A stretch of DNA of 64,000 nt from Metellina segmentata (lineage: Eukaryota; Arthropoda; Arachnida; Araneae; Tetragnathidae). A program made the translations under genes and the position numbers. The first letter of the stretch is position 1, and each line of letters opens with the position of its first letter. This document shows, one piece after another, positions 62,060 to 64,000 of the stretch. The notes beneath the pieces were generated by a model. The model was not told where the DNA came from. It ran no database searches and saw only the letters and a list, made by a program, of their open reading frames with translations. Location: the NCBI GenBank assembly GCA_947359465.1, contig OX375879.1:123102486-123166485 (forward strand), given 5' to 3'.

Positions 62060-62180
62060 TTAAATTCAAAATTACGTGGTGTTGTCGTCGAATCTTTCCC
62101 TTCCGGTTTCATCTCGGGCCGTCGCCAATAGCCCGTTGTGTTCTTTCACTGCGACTATAATTAAAATATCTACTTATCTT
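62060..62180 (+). repeat. SINE 3' end fragment
   Basis: AAATTACGTGGTGTTGTCGT, CGGGCCGTCGCCAATAGCCC, TAATTAAAATATCTAC: the last third of the SINE. Confidence 0.65.
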
Positions 62181-64000
62181 TATATTATAACTACTGCAAA
62201 CCCAATTTTATTGTTTTCATAAAAGTAATTAAAAAAATTTATTTTAAAACTTTGTGACATGTTCTCCACGCATTAGTTTCATGAATTTTGTTTAAACTTT
62301 ATCTAAAAGAAATTTTTGCTTTTAAAGTATACCAGGTCAATAGAATACAATGAGTTAATTTGAAAATATAATTGTTATTATAGGAGACTCGAGTTATTTT
62401 ACTCTAAAAAATTCAATCGAAAATTCATTTTTGTGTTTATATTGATAACTCTTCACCTGTGGTACCCGAGTATTAGTTTAGTATGAAAGTATCATTTGAT
62501 GAAACAGGCATAACTGTATAAGCATTCTAAGTTCTCCTTATTAAGAGTATTTTCAGAGATTGAAAAGATTCGGTTTACAAAAATTCAAAGGGTTGTAATT
62601 AAAAATTAACTATTCGGCCTTTAAAACTACCCTAATCAATGAAAATGATCTTGGAAAGGTCTTTAAATGAAAAAGGTCCACTACCACCTTAAAGAGAATG
62701 ATACAAATTTGCTTTCATGGCAAATTTTTGCTTTTGGTACAGAATTAATTATACGTGGTGCTATTTCACAGGTTAAGTATTAAGTTCCGAAAAACATTGT
62801 TCTACGCTCAGGCGTGACATTTTGAAAAGGGCTGAGAATATGGATAAGATATTTTCCATCGATACCACAGAACTGAAAATCTTCCTGCCATCAAACGTGT
62901 GTTGATGCTTATCAAGTGCAATGGAAAGCTAAAGGGAATCTTAAAGCACTCTCTCTTTCTATGTGGTATAACATTTGCCATTCCCTCATAACAGCTATTA
63001 CACTGAGTCTTCAATGCAGTTCGAAAAGCAATAGTACCATGTACCCAATAGTCTATCATACTCGTAGAAGATAATGACACACGTCTTGGAAGCTCTCGAG
63101 GTAAATATTGCACGCACTTTTTATCTGCAGCATCCAGTTCTTACACCTTTCTGAAGGCCTGATGTTCACGCCGTGCTTATTTTTATGACAGTTGTATCGC
63201 TACTCTTTAATTGGCGTAACCTTTCATGTATTTGACGAACGTCAAGAACGTTGCCATTTTCTCTGTTTGTGCTGATTTCTGGACGCGATAACATGCTATG
63301 GACAGCGTTCCGATCCAGGAACAATTCCTCGCGTGCTTAGGATAGCACGACTCTTTTGTGTACATAGTATATCTCTTTCTTTGTAACACACAATAGTACA
63401 GCAATCACTATAAATAAACATAATAGCAGTCCACTAAGGTGTGTATTTTTGTGTGGACCCCGACACATACCAGCGCGTTAGACACCACGTAGAATCCAAT
63501 CGGATTAGTTTCTACATCCTATAACTAACGATTAAGAAAGGGAATTGACGCGAACACTCCAAGATTCCTCGCCTGTCAAGATTTGACCCATTTTTCGAAT
63601 GGCGAGATATCCCGCCATCAAGATCTTATCTGTTTTGCTAATCACATCTCGTCTACACAACCACCAGGAGAATTAAAGGGATAACTGGACCTAGCCAGGG
63701 TAATTTGTACGTGGATGAAGACACGGGTATGTCGAGCGACAACATACGAAAGCCTTTACATGATGGAGTGGCGATATCGGTATGACATTCGACCACTCGC
63801 ATTCCCTTCCTGGAGCTTGGGTGCCGAAGTGGCTGGGAATAGCTCTTCAGAATGGTCGAAACATTCATCCATCAACTCGTTGGATTGTAAATCTGAGAGC
63901 CAACATACTCTCCTGCCTAGTAGGCTCATCCCGCCCTCGATTCCATCCAAGACAGAAGGTGCCAGTGTGTCAACGGACATGGTGTTAAACAAAGATTTTC
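62181..64000. other. Unclassified stretch to the right edge
   Basis: No gene, transposon or RNA recognised. A 101-codon minus-strand open stretch (63113-62808) and other short ones have no motif I recognise. Base composition rises in GC toward the right edge. Confidence 0.35.

Noticed and set aside
62808..63113. 101-codon minus-strand open stretch near the right end
   Set aside because: No recognised family and codon content typical of chance open frames.

Overview
The window is animal nuclear DNA: AT-rich, with spliced exons, canonical GT/AG splice sites and very dense eukaryotic transposable elements. The transposon mix (gypsy/Ty3, I-like LINE with RNase H, Tc1/mariner, hAT, piggyBac-like, THAP-linked sequence and a tRNA-headed SINE) resembles arthropod, most likely spider, genomes. 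That taxonomic guess rests on resemblance remembered from spider transposon families and is an inference. Nothing bacterial, plasmid-like or CRISPR-like was seen.

Left third (1-23 kb): one host gene on the minus strand, the mitochondrial tRNA threonylcarbamoyladenosine (t6A) synthase OSGEPL1/Qri7. Five coding exons lie at 22971-22784, 19173-19074, 14965-14808, 9360-9231 and 5689-5485. They join in phase to about 260 residues. The C-terminal exons are not in the window and should lie beyond its left edge. The introns are filled with transposons: a gypsy pol and LTR at the left edge, LINE fragments, Helitron-like pieces, MITEs with clear target-site duplications, and a 245-bp tandem duplication.

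Middle (23-41 kb): an unclassified TIR element (23306-25787) with a Tc1 transposon inside it; a SINE; a complete gypsy retrotransposon on the minus strand (27093-33287) with two LTRs that look identical, a 4-bp target duplication and one internal stop; TA-microsatellite duplications; a pogo-like element (34775-36382) carrying a solo LTR; and a Helitron-like repeat interrupted by a long-TIR element with a 9-bp target duplication (38372-39252).

Right (41-64 kb): SINE and Helitron-like copies, hAT transposase remains, a second Tc1 relic with a foreign insertion, a hAT MITE with a SINE inside it, a decayed gypsy gag, a piggyBac-like 5' end, a two-exon THAP-domain relic with a mariner in its intron, and a SINE-rich tract (54.6-60.7 kb) that includes a SINE-in-SINE insertion with a 15-bp target duplication.

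The genes do not form an operon or pathway. Apart from OSGEPL1 and possibly the THAP relic, everything recognisable is mobile DNA. The most informative content is the layered nesting of elements and several repeat families, defined here by their TIRs and target duplications, that I could not assign to a named family.
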